Shown here one piece after another: positions 46,606 to 53,556 of a stretch of 64,000 nucleotides of DNA. The stretch spans positions 56,936 to 120,935 of the forward strand of contig NZ_FLOB01000010.1 in NCBI RefSeq assembly GCF_900089775.1. The letters are read 5' to 3'. A program made the position numbers and the translations under genes. Under the pieces are notes generated by a model. It saw only the letters and a list, made by a program, of their open reading frames with translations, was not told the DNA's origin and searched no databases. Position 1 is the first letter of the stretch, and every line of letters begins with the position of its first letter. Source of the DNA: Marinomonas spartinae (GTDB taxonomy: Bacteria > Pseudomonadota > Gammaproteobacteria > Pseudomonadales > Marinomonadaceae).

Positions 46606-47238
46606 CTAAATAGAGACATTCCCCAAATAGCGGCCAGGTTTATGATTCACTGCGATGATCATGTTCAAAGCGACGGAACCAATAACCGAAATGGCCACCA
46701 GAGACATATCCACGATAAATAACGAAGAACTCAAAATGATCAAGTCAACCAGCATCTGAAACTTACCAATAGACCAACCATATTTATCTGCTAAAAAGCG
46801 AGACAATATATTAATGCCTCCTAAGCTCGCGTCATGACGAAACAGCATCAAAAAACCGACCCCCATCAAAAAGCCACCGATCACCGCCACATACACTGGC
46901 TGAACACTCGCAAAGGAAACGAGCCGAGGCGTAACATCAGAAAAAAAAGACAGACAAAAAACCGACGCAAAGGTCTTTAACGTAAATTCCCAACCAATGT
47001 GTCGAATGGCAATCAAATAAAAGGGAATATTGATTAAAAAGAACGCCTCACCAAAATTTAACGAAGTGGTATAACTTAATAGAAAAGCAATACCAGCAGT
47101 ACTGCCTGTTAGCAAACCAGCTTGGGAAAACAAACTGACACCCAGTGCAATAATCAAGGTACCAATCAGCACCGCTAAAGCATCTTCCAAGCGAGTATGA
47201 CGTTTAGTTGGAGTAGGAGCAACATTAGAACCAGACAT
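46606..47238 (-). CDS. YitT-family membrane protein
   Basis: 210 residues with about five hydrophobic segments: EDALAVLIGTLIIALGVSLFSQAGLLTGSTAGIAFLLSY, EAFFLINIPFYLIAI and GGFLMGVGFLMLFRHDASLGG. The TGSTAGIAFL and DASLGGINIL motifs are typical of YitT/DUF161 inner-membrane proteins with an unknown transport role. AGAGAA precedes the ATG at 47238. Confidence 0.85.
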   Translation of the reverse strand: MSGSNVAPTPTKRHTRLEDALAVLIGTLIIALGVSLFSQAGLLTGSTAGIAFLLSYTTSLNFGEAFFLINIPFYLIAIRHIGWEFTLKTFASVFCLSFFSDVTPRLVSFASVQPVYVAVIGGFLMGVGFLMLFRHDASLGGINILSRFLADKYGWSIGKFQMLVDLIILSSSLFIVDMSLVAISVIGSVALNMIIAVNHKPGRYLGNVSI

Positions 47239-47405
47239 AGTATTCTCTATTTAAATCACACGGTAAAAGGGCAAAATGAAGCGTAGATTTTAATAAGTAG
47301 AGGGAAAGAGACCAAGAGAGCAGGACAAAACAAAATCGGTAGATTTTTAAAAGATGTACAATTTTTTGTACAGTAAACTCTATGTAAATACTGGCAGAGA
47401 CATCA

Positions 47406-47711
47406 CTAGCCGTCAGCTTGTTTCCTATGATTTGCGCGTATACGGAAAACAACCTTGCCCAATACACGTCGAGGGGAAACCCAGCCAATACGCTCCGATT
47501 CTAAGCTAGTTGGGTGCTCTCCAATAAGCCATAACTGACCATCTGGCGCAATATGACGTATCTTTTTTATGATAATACCGTACAAAAAATGATCGACGAC
47601 AACAACATCTCCAATACAGCATGAGAGAAACCATCGGCTCGTTAAAACAAAGTCATTATGGTGCAAGTAAGGCGCCATACTTTGCCCCTCGATTTTCATT
47701 AAGCGAAACAT
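47406..47711 (-). CDS. Signal-peptidase-I-like S24/S26 family peptidase
   Basis: 101 residues: MKIEGQSMAPYLHHNDFVL carries the catalytic serine S11 (family SM motif), IIKKIRHIAP the lysine (K49 or K50), and WLIGEHPTSLESERIGWVSPRRVLGKVVF the box that fits signal-peptidase I and the NiSOD-maturation peptidases (SodX type). A nickel superoxide dismutase gene is not here. Last gene of a cluster behind a Fur box. GAGGAAG precedes the ATG, which overlaps a 22-codon frame. Confidence 0.82.
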   Translation of the reverse strand: MFRLMKIEGQSMAPYLHHNDFVLTSRWFLSCCIGDVVVVDHFLYGIIIKKIRHIAPDGQLWLIGEHPTSLESERIGWVSPRRVLGKVVFRIRANHRKQADG

Positions 47712-47788
47712 AAATAACTTCCTCGTTCACTAGGTCTATCGACTATCTCTATAATAAAAACATTCATTTAGCCCCCTTCATTTTCTTA

Positions 47789-47938
47789 TCACTTTGCCCG
47801 GCAAAAAGAAGATTGGCTCTGTATACGATGCCTCCTTTGTGCAGCTTGCATGGCCATGTCTGAGACCGTAATACTGTGCGCTTTGGCTGTTTTAAAACCA
47901 ATTACTTTATCTACTAAACGAATTACCCAATGCAACAT
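47789..47938 (-). CDS. Small basic protein, 49 residues, overlapping the gene upstream
   Basis: Reads MLHWVIRLVDKVIGFKTAKA and on to SSFCRAK, with AAAGGAG ten bases before its ATG. Basic, with one cysteine and no hydrophobic segment. Its first 32 bp overlap the 3' end of the two-TM gene in another frame. It is followed by the peptidase gene after 77 bp. I do not recognise a family. The overlap, ribosome site and codon pattern support it being real, but a database match was not checked. Confidence 0.55.
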   Translation of the reverse strand: MLHWVIRLVDKVIGFKTAKAHSITVSDMAMQAAQRRHRIQSQSSFCRAK

Positions 47939-48185
47939 ACTCTATGACTCCTTTGTTGTTGATGAGGTCTATCTTTTTCTCACGATGCTTGCGACCTCGA
48001 ATACACTGTTTATAGACAAAACCAGAAACAATAAAAGTCCCAACAAGGCACACTAAAAAATCATGCAGCAGCAACTCCCACTGTCGTATTTGCCCATTTT
48101 CTAATAAAAAAAATAGAGAACTAAAACCTAGAATAAGAAGAAATAGGATACCTTTCTTCCCGATCAAACCACTTCGCCTTTTCAT
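47907..48185 (-). CDS. Small membrane protein with two hydrophobic segments
   Basis: 92 residues: a basic start (MKRRSGLIGKK), two hydrophobic segments (GILFLLILGFSSLFFLL, LLHDFLVCLVGTFIVSGFVY) and a basic tail (RGRKHREKKIDLINNKG). Unknown family. AGGAG precedes the ATG, and the start lies 9 bp after the TPR gene stop, so it belongs to the same operon. Confidence 0.7.
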   Translation of the reverse strand: MKRRSGLIGKKGILFLLILGFSSLFFLLENGQIRQWELLLHDFLVCLVGTFIVSGFVYKQCIRGRKHREKKIDLINNKGVIEYVALGNSFSR

Positions 48186-48194
48186 ATCATTCTC

Positions 48195-48638
48195 CTAGTG
48201 AAAGGCTGCTGTTAATGTGGAAGGAGTCAACTGGGGAAACGGGTGTAACAAAGCAGAATGCTTAACCACCCTCTCCTTTCCAAAACTTTGCGTGAACAAT
48301 TCCCACTCAAAACGAATATGATTCATGGTCTGGAAAATAAGATCACGCTGCTCCAAAGCTAAGTCAGGTCGAGCAATCACAGCTTGTAAAAAATCAATAG
48401 CCTTCTCAAATTGTCTATTAGCAGCCATCACATTTCCTAGCCCAGTATAAGACTCTGCAATATTAAGGTAACTAACCGCCGTCGCCGCCACAACAGACTC
48501 TGGATCCAGACAGAAATCCTCCTCAAAACGTTTTAATATTTGATCGAGCGCTTGTTGATGAAAATCTACCGCTTCTAAAAAAGCATGATTAGAATAGGCT
48601 TGATTCGCTTGTCTTGTTAATTTTTCCCAGTTTTGCAT
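48195..48638 (-). CDS. TPR-like helical protein, first gene behind a Fur box
   Basis: 147 residues, almost all helical: ANQAYSNHAFLEAVDFHQQALDQILKRFEEDF, VSYLNIAESYTGLGNVMAANRQFEKAIDFLQAV. This is the layout of two TPR repeats and suits an adaptor or chaperone. No enzyme motif. The Fur-box-like sequence ends 47 bp before its ATG, so its expression should rise when iron is scarce. First gene of a tight cluster with the two-TM protein, a small ORF and the S26-like peptidase. Confidence 0.75.
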   Translation of the reverse strand: MQNWEKLTRQANQAYSNHAFLEAVDFHQQALDQILKRFEEDFCLDPESVVAATAVSYLNIAESYTGLGNVMAANRQFEKAIDFLQAVIARPDLALEQRDLIFQTMNHIRFEWELFTQSFGKERVVKHSALLHPFPQLTPSTLTAAFH

Positions 48639-48938
48639 CGTCTTTCCTACCTCTCATGTAAGATGAGTTTATCAGAGCAACTTAATGAGAATAATTATCA
48701 TTTAAAAGAAAAGAAAAATCCACCCTTTTTGATAATAGATCTCATTTGTTTTTACTATCAGGAGAAAAACAATCATCAAACAAAACGATAATCGCGTGTT
48801 TTTTAAAGAAGCGTATCGGTACTGGGTGCTCGAAGCGGTTTAGAAAGAAAAGTAAGGTGCTTTTGGAAGACAGTCCATCCAACAAGGCACTAGGTCTTGT
48901 TGGACAAACTTAAGATGATAGGATCATGCACAAGAGCA
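48639..48938. other. Promoter-bearing interval upstream of the TPR gene
   Basis: Contains the Fur box at 48686-48700 and a weaker related site at 48730-48744 (TGATAATAGATCTCA). A stretch at about 48765-48842 reads in frame as about 20 residues without a usable start and then stops; I judge it not a gene. No RNA gene seen. Confidence 0.5.
48686..48700. promoter_or_regulatory. Fur box
   Basis: TGAGAAT-A-ATTATCA matches the 7-1-7 inverted Fur motif TGATAAT-n-ATTATCA with one mismatch. It lies 48 bp from the start of the TPR gene, suited to repression in iron-rich conditions. Confidence 0.75.
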
Positions 48939-49568
48939 CTACCATTCGATGCCTGCTTGCGCTTTTACGCCATTGGCAAATGCATGACGCTCATTAGCAA
49001 TTTTACTGTGCGTGTCCACACTGTCTAACAAGACTCTTGGTGCAGTACGGCCTGTCATCATCACATTTTGATACTGAGGACGATTTTTCAACGCCTCAAT
49101 GAGGTCTGCATCATCCAAGTAACCGTATTTGTACATATAAGTAATTTCATCTAATAGAACAAAATGAATATCCGGATTCGATAACACGCCTTTCGCCAAT
49201 TGCCAGGCTTGCTCTGCTGCTTCTTTTTCCAGCTCAGGGTTGCGAGTTTCCCATGTAAAGCCATGACCCATTACATGAAATTCGACGTTTGGATGAGCAC
49301 CAAAAAACAGCTGCTCACCGGTAGCTTTTCGGCCTTTAATAAACTGAATCACGGCACAACGCTGTCCGTGTCCCAAAGCTCGCGCCATCGTACCAAACGC
49401 ACTAGAGCTTTTGCCTTTACCATTGCCGGTTAACAAAATCGTGACACCACGTTCCTGTGTAGCAGCCGCAATACGCTTATCCACCACCTCTTTCTTTTTT
49501 AATAAGCGCGCTTCATTTTTATCCGCTTGTTCCACAACTGGAGTCGATGGTTTCTCTTGCTCTGACAT
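48939..49568 (-). CDS. cobO: Cob(I)yrinic acid a,c-diamide adenosyltransferase
   Basis: 209 residues with a P-loop (LLTGNGKGKSSSAFGTMARALGHG), IQFIKGRKATGEQLFF, VMGHGFTWETRN, and LLDEITYMYKYGYLD, close to CobO/BtuR/CobA. It attaches the adenosyl group to the corrinoid cobalt. The ATG at 49568 has AAGAGA upstream; the longer frame to 49592 lacks a site. Separated by a TRIC-type gene from cobC on the same strand. Confidence 0.93.
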   Translation of the reverse strand: MSEQEKPSTPVVEQADKNEARLLKKKEVVDKRIAAATQERGVTILLTGNGKGKSSSAFGTMARALGHGQRCAVIQFIKGRKATGEQLFFGAHPNVEFHVMGHGFTWETRNPELEKEAAEQAWQLAKGVLSNPDIHFVLLDEITYMYKYGYLDDADLIEALKNRPQYQNVMMTGRTAPRVLLDSVDTHSKIANERHAFANGVKAQAGIEW

Positions 49569-49591
49569 AATTGGTCTCTTTTTGATTCGCA

Positions 49592-50206
49592 TTATTTCTT
49601 TTTATAAAGCAGCCAACTTGGGTAATACAGCCCTTTGTGAATAGCAAACAACCTCAGTATAAAAATCAAAGAGGCCGCGTAAATCGAGTTATATTCATGA
49701 TGAGGAATGTTTTTCTGCAAGATAACAAACAAAAGAGAGCCTAAGAAAGCGGGTGTGGCGTAAAACTCACGACCCAATATCAAAGGTGGACGATGACTCA
49801 ATACATCACGAATAATACCACCAGCCACCCCAGTAATCACTCCCATGGTAATCGCAATCATCGGAGAAAAACCAAGGGCGAGAACACGCTGCGTCGCAAT
49901 CACCGTAAACAAAGCCAAACCAAAAGAGTCTGCATAATGGAAAACTTGTTGGCGATCTTCAATGATACGAACCGCAAAAAAAGCAAAGGCAGAAGACAAA
50001 AAGGCCACCCACAAATAGGAGGGATCTTTTACCCAATACACCTCATCCACCCCTAAGATCACATCCCGAATTGTCCCACCACCAAGGGAAGTCACCATAC
50101 CAATCAGTGCCACACTGAATAGATCCATATCACGCTTCCCAGAGGAAATCACGCCCGTGATGGCAAAAGCGGCGATACCCACCATGCCTAAAATATATAG
50201 CAACAT
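49592..50206 (-). CDS. Trimeric intracellular cation channel-type protein (UPF0126/YicG)
   Basis: 204 residues with seven hydrophobic segments and the double repeat of the family: AFAITGVISSGKRDMDLFSVALIGMVTSLGGGTIRDVILG and its second copy (GVITGVAGGIIRDVLSHRPPLIL). The two GGGIxRD motifs are the hallmark of UPF0126. Bacterial members form potassium or sodium-permeable trimeric channels. It sits between cobC and cobO on their strand, without an obvious cobalamin role. Confidence 0.9.
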   Translation of the reverse strand: MLLYILGMVGIAAFAITGVISSGKRDMDLFSVALIGMVTSLGGGTIRDVILGVDEVYWVKDPSYLWVAFLSSAFAFFAVRIIEDRQQVFHYADSFGLALFTVIATQRVLALGFSPMIAITMGVITGVAGGIIRDVLSHRPPLILGREFYATPAFLGSLLFVILQKNIPHHEYNSIYAASLIFILRLFAIHKGLYYPSWLLYKKK

Positions 50207-50282
50207 TGCTTTTTTTAATCTCTATAAAATATTCACTGGCTGGCAAGCACAGACCAATGTTCGTTTCAAACAAATGGTGTGA

Positions 50283-50873
50283 CTAACGAGGCACCCAATC
50301 ACCTGCCCCTAAACGGTTAAGGGTAATAAACTCACCACGAATAGTCAGTTCCGTCACACTGTTAAAGCCCACATCAATACGATGACACTGAGCTAATGGC
50401 CATTGGCACAACAAACTAACAAGCACCTTAATCACTCCTGAATGGGTCACCGCAACACAAGCGTCCAGCTCTTTGTCCTGAACCGATTGCCACCAACCCG
50501 CGACTCGATTCGCCAAGGATTGCAGAGACTCCCCTCGATAGGGGGCGGATTGAACCAGGTCTTCCATCCATGAATCAATTGTTTCTTTAGGTATCATGTT
50601 CCAAAACTGATTTTCCCATTCACCAAAATCCAACTCTTTCAACGCATCCACACAAGAAGATGTGCCTCGGCTTAACAGTTGGCTCAACTCCGCTGCTCGG
50701 CTTAATGGACTGTGATAAAAGGCCACCTTATTATGCGCAAAACGGTCATCAAGATACGATTGCAATATTAAACTTTGCTCTTGCCAACCATCCGGTAATG
50801 GCACATCGGTCGCGCCATAACACAATCCAGTCGGTACATCTGGCTTTGGGTGACGAATCAACAACAGCTTCAC
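50283..50873 (-). CDS. cobC: Alpha-ribazole phosphatase-like histidine phosphatase
   Basis: 196 residues of phosphoglycerate-mutase fold: LLLIRHPKP (catalytic histidine), SPLSRAAELSQLL, LDFGEWENQFW and AVTHSGVIKVLVS. Removes phosphate from alpha-ribazole phosphate or adenosylcobalamin phosphate. The GTG start at 50873 overlaps the cobS stop as GTGA, with AGGAG eight bases ahead; an ATG at 50894 would lie inside cobS. The name rests mainly on this cobalamin neighbourhood. Confidence 0.85.
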   Translation of the reverse strand: MKLLLIRHPKPDVPTGLCYGATDVPLPDGWQEQSLILQSYLDDRFAHNKVAFYHSPLSRAAELSQLLSRGTSSCVDALKELDFGEWENQFWNMIPKETIDSWMEDLVQSAPYRGESLQSLANRVAGWWQSVQDKELDACVAVTHSGVIKVLVSLLCQWPLAQCHRIDVGFNSVTELTIRGEFITLNRLGAGDWVPR

Positions 50874-51643
50874 ACAAATACTCCTAATACACACAGCAGA
50901 AGAATAACTTCACCTATCTGCTCCATCGCCCCCAATGTATCGCCATTAAAACCGCCAAGTTTCTTTTGCAAATAGAAATGGGTGCCTAGGGTAAATAAAG
51001 CTAAGATGCAGATCGCTTTCAGCAGGTAAGCAAAATCAAAAAACACCAACAGAATACAAGGCAGAAAAACAATCCCCCACTCCTTCATCTGTAGCGTTGC
51101 AATCATCGTCTGCGCTTTGCTCTGTCCAGTGGACACATAGTCCAGCGAATTCATGATCACTATCGGCATCACCCGAGCCATTGTATGAGCAGCAATCCAA
51201 ATCAATAGGCTAGACCATGCTCCATCATCCAAGGACGTAATGGTCGATAAAATTTGTGTTAACAGAAGCCACTTCAGCATCATCACAAACCAGATGGCTA
51301 GCGCTGCATAGCTACCAATACGTGAGTCCTTCATGATGGAAAGACGCTGTTCCTGGGTCCAGCCCCCTACCAGTCCATCGCAAGCGTCCATCAAACCATC
51401 TTCATGAAACCCACCCGTCAACAGCACAGCGCTAAGTAACATGAACAAGGCCTGTAATGAAGCACTTAACCCATCAAGCAACAAGGGCCAAGCACTTAAT
51501 ACCGCGACCAACACGCCAACCCATGGCAAAAAGCACACCGCTGGAGTGTGCTCTTTCTCATCCCAATCCACCTCAAAAGGAAGACGTGTGTAGGTAACAA
51601 TGCTGCGTTTAAGCCCTTCTAAATAAGGAGTGAACTGACCCAC
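50870..51643 (-). CDS. cobS: Adenosylcobinamide-GDP ribazoletransferase CobS
   Basis: 257 residues, polytopic: LPFEVDWDEKEHTPAVCFLPWVGVLV, then GGFHEDGLMDACDGLVGGWTQEQRLSIMKDSRIGSYA, the CobS signature, and GGFNGDTLGAMEQIGEV near the end. It joins the activated lower ligand to adenosylcobinamide-GDP in the membrane. Start is GTG at 51643 after AGGAG. Follows cobT by 46 bp. Confidence 0.95.
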   Translation of the reverse strand: MGQFTPYLEGLKRSIVTYTRLPFEVDWDEKEHTPAVCFLPWVGVLVAVLSAWPLLLDGLSASLQALFMLLSAVLLTGGFHEDGLMDACDGLVGGWTQEQRLSIMKDSRIGSYAALAIWFVMMLKWLLLTQILSTITSLDDGAWSSLLIWIAAHTMARVMPIVIMNSLDYVSTGQSKAQTMIATLQMKEWGIVFLPCILLVFFDFAYLLKAICILALFTLGTHFYLQKKLGGFNGDTLGAMEQIGEVILLLCVLGVFV

Positions 51644-51689
51644 TCACTGTCTCCTATAGACAATTTGTCTTATTGATACGGTTACTTCG

Positions 51690-52751
51690 CTAGGATTGGC
51701 CACTGACACCGGCACTTTCAAAGCTTGCCATCTGATTCAAAAAGACAGTGGCGCTTTGAATCAAAGGATAAGCAAGAATGGCACCGGAGCCTTCACCCAA
51801 ACGTAAATCCAACGATAAAATGGGTTCAGCCTTTAACTGTTCCAGTAACAATCGATGGGCTTTTTCATTGGATTGATGCGCAAACACCGCATAGTGACGT
51901 ACATTGGGTTCAACTTTTTGAGCGAATAGGAACGCCACAGTACAAATAAAGCCATCCACTACAAATGCAGTTTGTCTATGGGCCGCTTGTAGCATAGCGC
52001 TTGCCATGGCAATGATTTCAAAGCCACCAAGCTGCTCAGCTAAGGTTTGTGGACCCCACTTTGCCGCAGATATGCCTGTCTCTTCTTCCGCGCGTTGAAT
52101 GGACGCCTCAATGACTCGCGCCTTATGCGACACGCCGGCATCATCCAGTCCCGTCCCTCGACCAGAACATTGACTCGCTGACAGGCCTGTCATAGCGCTC
52201 ATCAAACAAGAGGATACACAGGTATTACCTATACCCATTTCACCAAACATAAGCAGATTGCAGCCAGCATCAATCGCCAAATCGGCTTCATCGACTCCCG
52301 CGTTGATCGTTCTTGCTAGCTCTTGAGTCGTCATCGCTGCTTGTTGGCTAAAGTCTTTCGAGCCAAACGCCACTTTGCGCTGACCAAGCAAAGGGTGATC
52401 ATCAATGCTTGACTTAACGCCCACATCAACCACTCGCAGAGGCACACCATGCTGTTGACAAAACACACTGACCGCAGCCCCACCCATTAAGAAGTTCATC
52501 ACCATTTGCGGTGTCACTTCTTGTGGAAACAAACTGATCCCCTGATCAACAACGCCATGGTCAGCAGCAAAAACGATCATTTTGGGTTTTGAGACATCCG
52601 GTGTCAGGCTATTTTGAATCGCCCCCAATTGAAAAGCGATGCTTTCCAACTCCCCCAATGCCCCAACGGGTTTGGTTTTGGAATCGATTTTATGTTGTAA
52701 AGCTGCCTTTAACTCCAACGAAGGCAACGAAATATCAAATTGCTCGAACAC
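51690..52751 (-). CDS. cobT: Nicotinate-nucleotide-dimethylbenzimidazole phosphoribosyltransferase
   Basis: 353 residues: KIDSKTKPVGALGELE, VFAADHGVVDQGISLFPQEVTPQMV, FGEMGIGNTCVSS and VDGFICTVA, the CobT signatures; the late DLRLGEGSGAILAYPLI carries the catalytic glutamate. It turns dimethylbenzimidazole (the BluB product) into alpha-ribazole phosphate. GTG start at 52751 after AAGGAG. It lies 12 bp downstream of rlmB. Confidence 0.95.
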   Translation of the reverse strand: MFEQFDISLPSLELKAALQHKIDSKTKPVGALGELESIAFQLGAIQNSLTPDVSKPKMIVFAADHGVVDQGISLFPQEVTPQMVMNFLMGGAAVSVFCQQHGVPLRVVDVGVKSSIDDHPLLGQRKVAFGSKDFSQQAAMTTQELARTINAGVDEADLAIDAGCNLLMFGEMGIGNTCVSSCLMSAMTGLSASQCSGRGTGLDDAGVSHKARVIEASIQRAEEETGISAAKWGPQTLAEQLGGFEIIAMASAMLQAAHRQTAFVVDGFICTVAFLFAQKVEPNVRHYAVFAHQSNEKAHRLLLEQLKAEPILSLDLRLGEGSGAILAYPLIQSATVFLNQMASFESAGVSGQS

Positions 52752-52763
52752 CGAACCGTCTCC

Positions 52764-53531
52764 TTAAGCCAGCGCTTTCACAGCGCGTTGACGAACCACT
52801 TCATATAAACAAACCCCCGTTGCCACAGAGACATTCAAGCTTGACACCACACCGGCCATTGGTAGCTTCACCAGATAATCACACTGTTCACGGGTCAGAC
52901 GTCGCATGCCTTCTCCTTCTGCCCCCATCACGATGGCCGTCGGAATCGTCAAGTCTTGCTCATAAATTGTTTGCGTCGCTTCACCAGCGGTACCAAATAT
53001 CCACACCCCTTGGTCTTGTAGCTTTTTCATGGTACGAGCAAGGTTGGTAACCGCAAAAACAGGAATGCTTTCAGCGGCCCCACAGGCAACTTTACTCACG
53101 GTGGCATTCATCGGAGCAGAGTTGTCTTTTGGCATAACCACCGCATGGGCCCCGGCGGCGTCGGCGCTACGTAAGCACGCCCCTAAATTATGAGGATCAG
53201 TCACACCGTCTAAAATAATAATCAACGGATTTTCATCTAAGCCAGCAACTAAGCTATGCAAATCTGCCTCATTGCCCGCTTTGGTCAGGGTGGTATAGGC
53301 CACAACCCCTTGATGAACCACTCGTTCTTTGGTCTTCGTAAACAACTGATCTAACTCACGACGAGCCACCAAGCTGTAACGTACTTTATGGGTTTTACAC
53401 AATTGGACAAGACGCTGTGTCTTTTTATCATCTCGGCCTTCTTGAAAACGCACTTCTTTGACCCGTTCAGGCTGTTGTAACAACGCATTTTCAACAGCGT
53501 GAATACCATAGATCCATTCTAAATCAGACAT
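52764..53531 (-). CDS. rlmB: 23S rRNA (guanosine-2251-2'-O)-methyltransferase RlmB
   Basis: 255 residues of SPOUT type. EWIYGIHAVENALLQQPERVKEV is the substrate-binding domain; LDGVTDPHNLGACLRSADAAGAHAVVMPK, VMGAEGEGMRRLTREQCD and LPMAGVVSSLNVSVATGVCLYE form the knotted methyltransferase domain. It modifies G2251 in the ribosomal P loop. It follows rnr by 25 bp, the order seen in many gammaproteobacteria. Confidence 0.96.
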   Translation of the reverse strand: MSDLEWIYGIHAVENALLQQPERVKEVRFQEGRDDKKTQRLVQLCKTHKVRYSLVARRELDQLFTKTKERVVHQGVVAYTTLTKAGNEADLHSLVAGLDENPLIIILDGVTDPHNLGACLRSADAAGAHAVVMPKDNSAPMNATVSKVACGAAESIPVFAVTNLARTMKKLQDQGVWIFGTAGEATQTIYEQDLTIPTAIVMGAEGEGMRRLTREQCDYLVKLPMAGVVSSLNVSVATGVCLYEVVRQRAVKALA

Positions 53532-53556
53532 TTTTACCTTTTACTCGATCAATCAA

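Noticed and set aside
47225..47488. 87-codon minus-strand frame between YitT and the peptidase
   Set aside because: Overlaps the peptidase gene in another frame and has no ribosome site.
48765..48842. Short frame after an AGGAG in the TPR upstream region
   Set aside because: It would need an ATC start and ends after about 20 codons.
47406..48938. Nickel superoxide dismutase gene next to the SodX-like peptidase
   Set aside because: No HCDLPC-type start was found in any frame.
49592..52764. Cobalamin riboswitch for the cob genes
   Set aside because: The rlmB-cobT gap is 12 bp; no room and no B12-box sequence was found.
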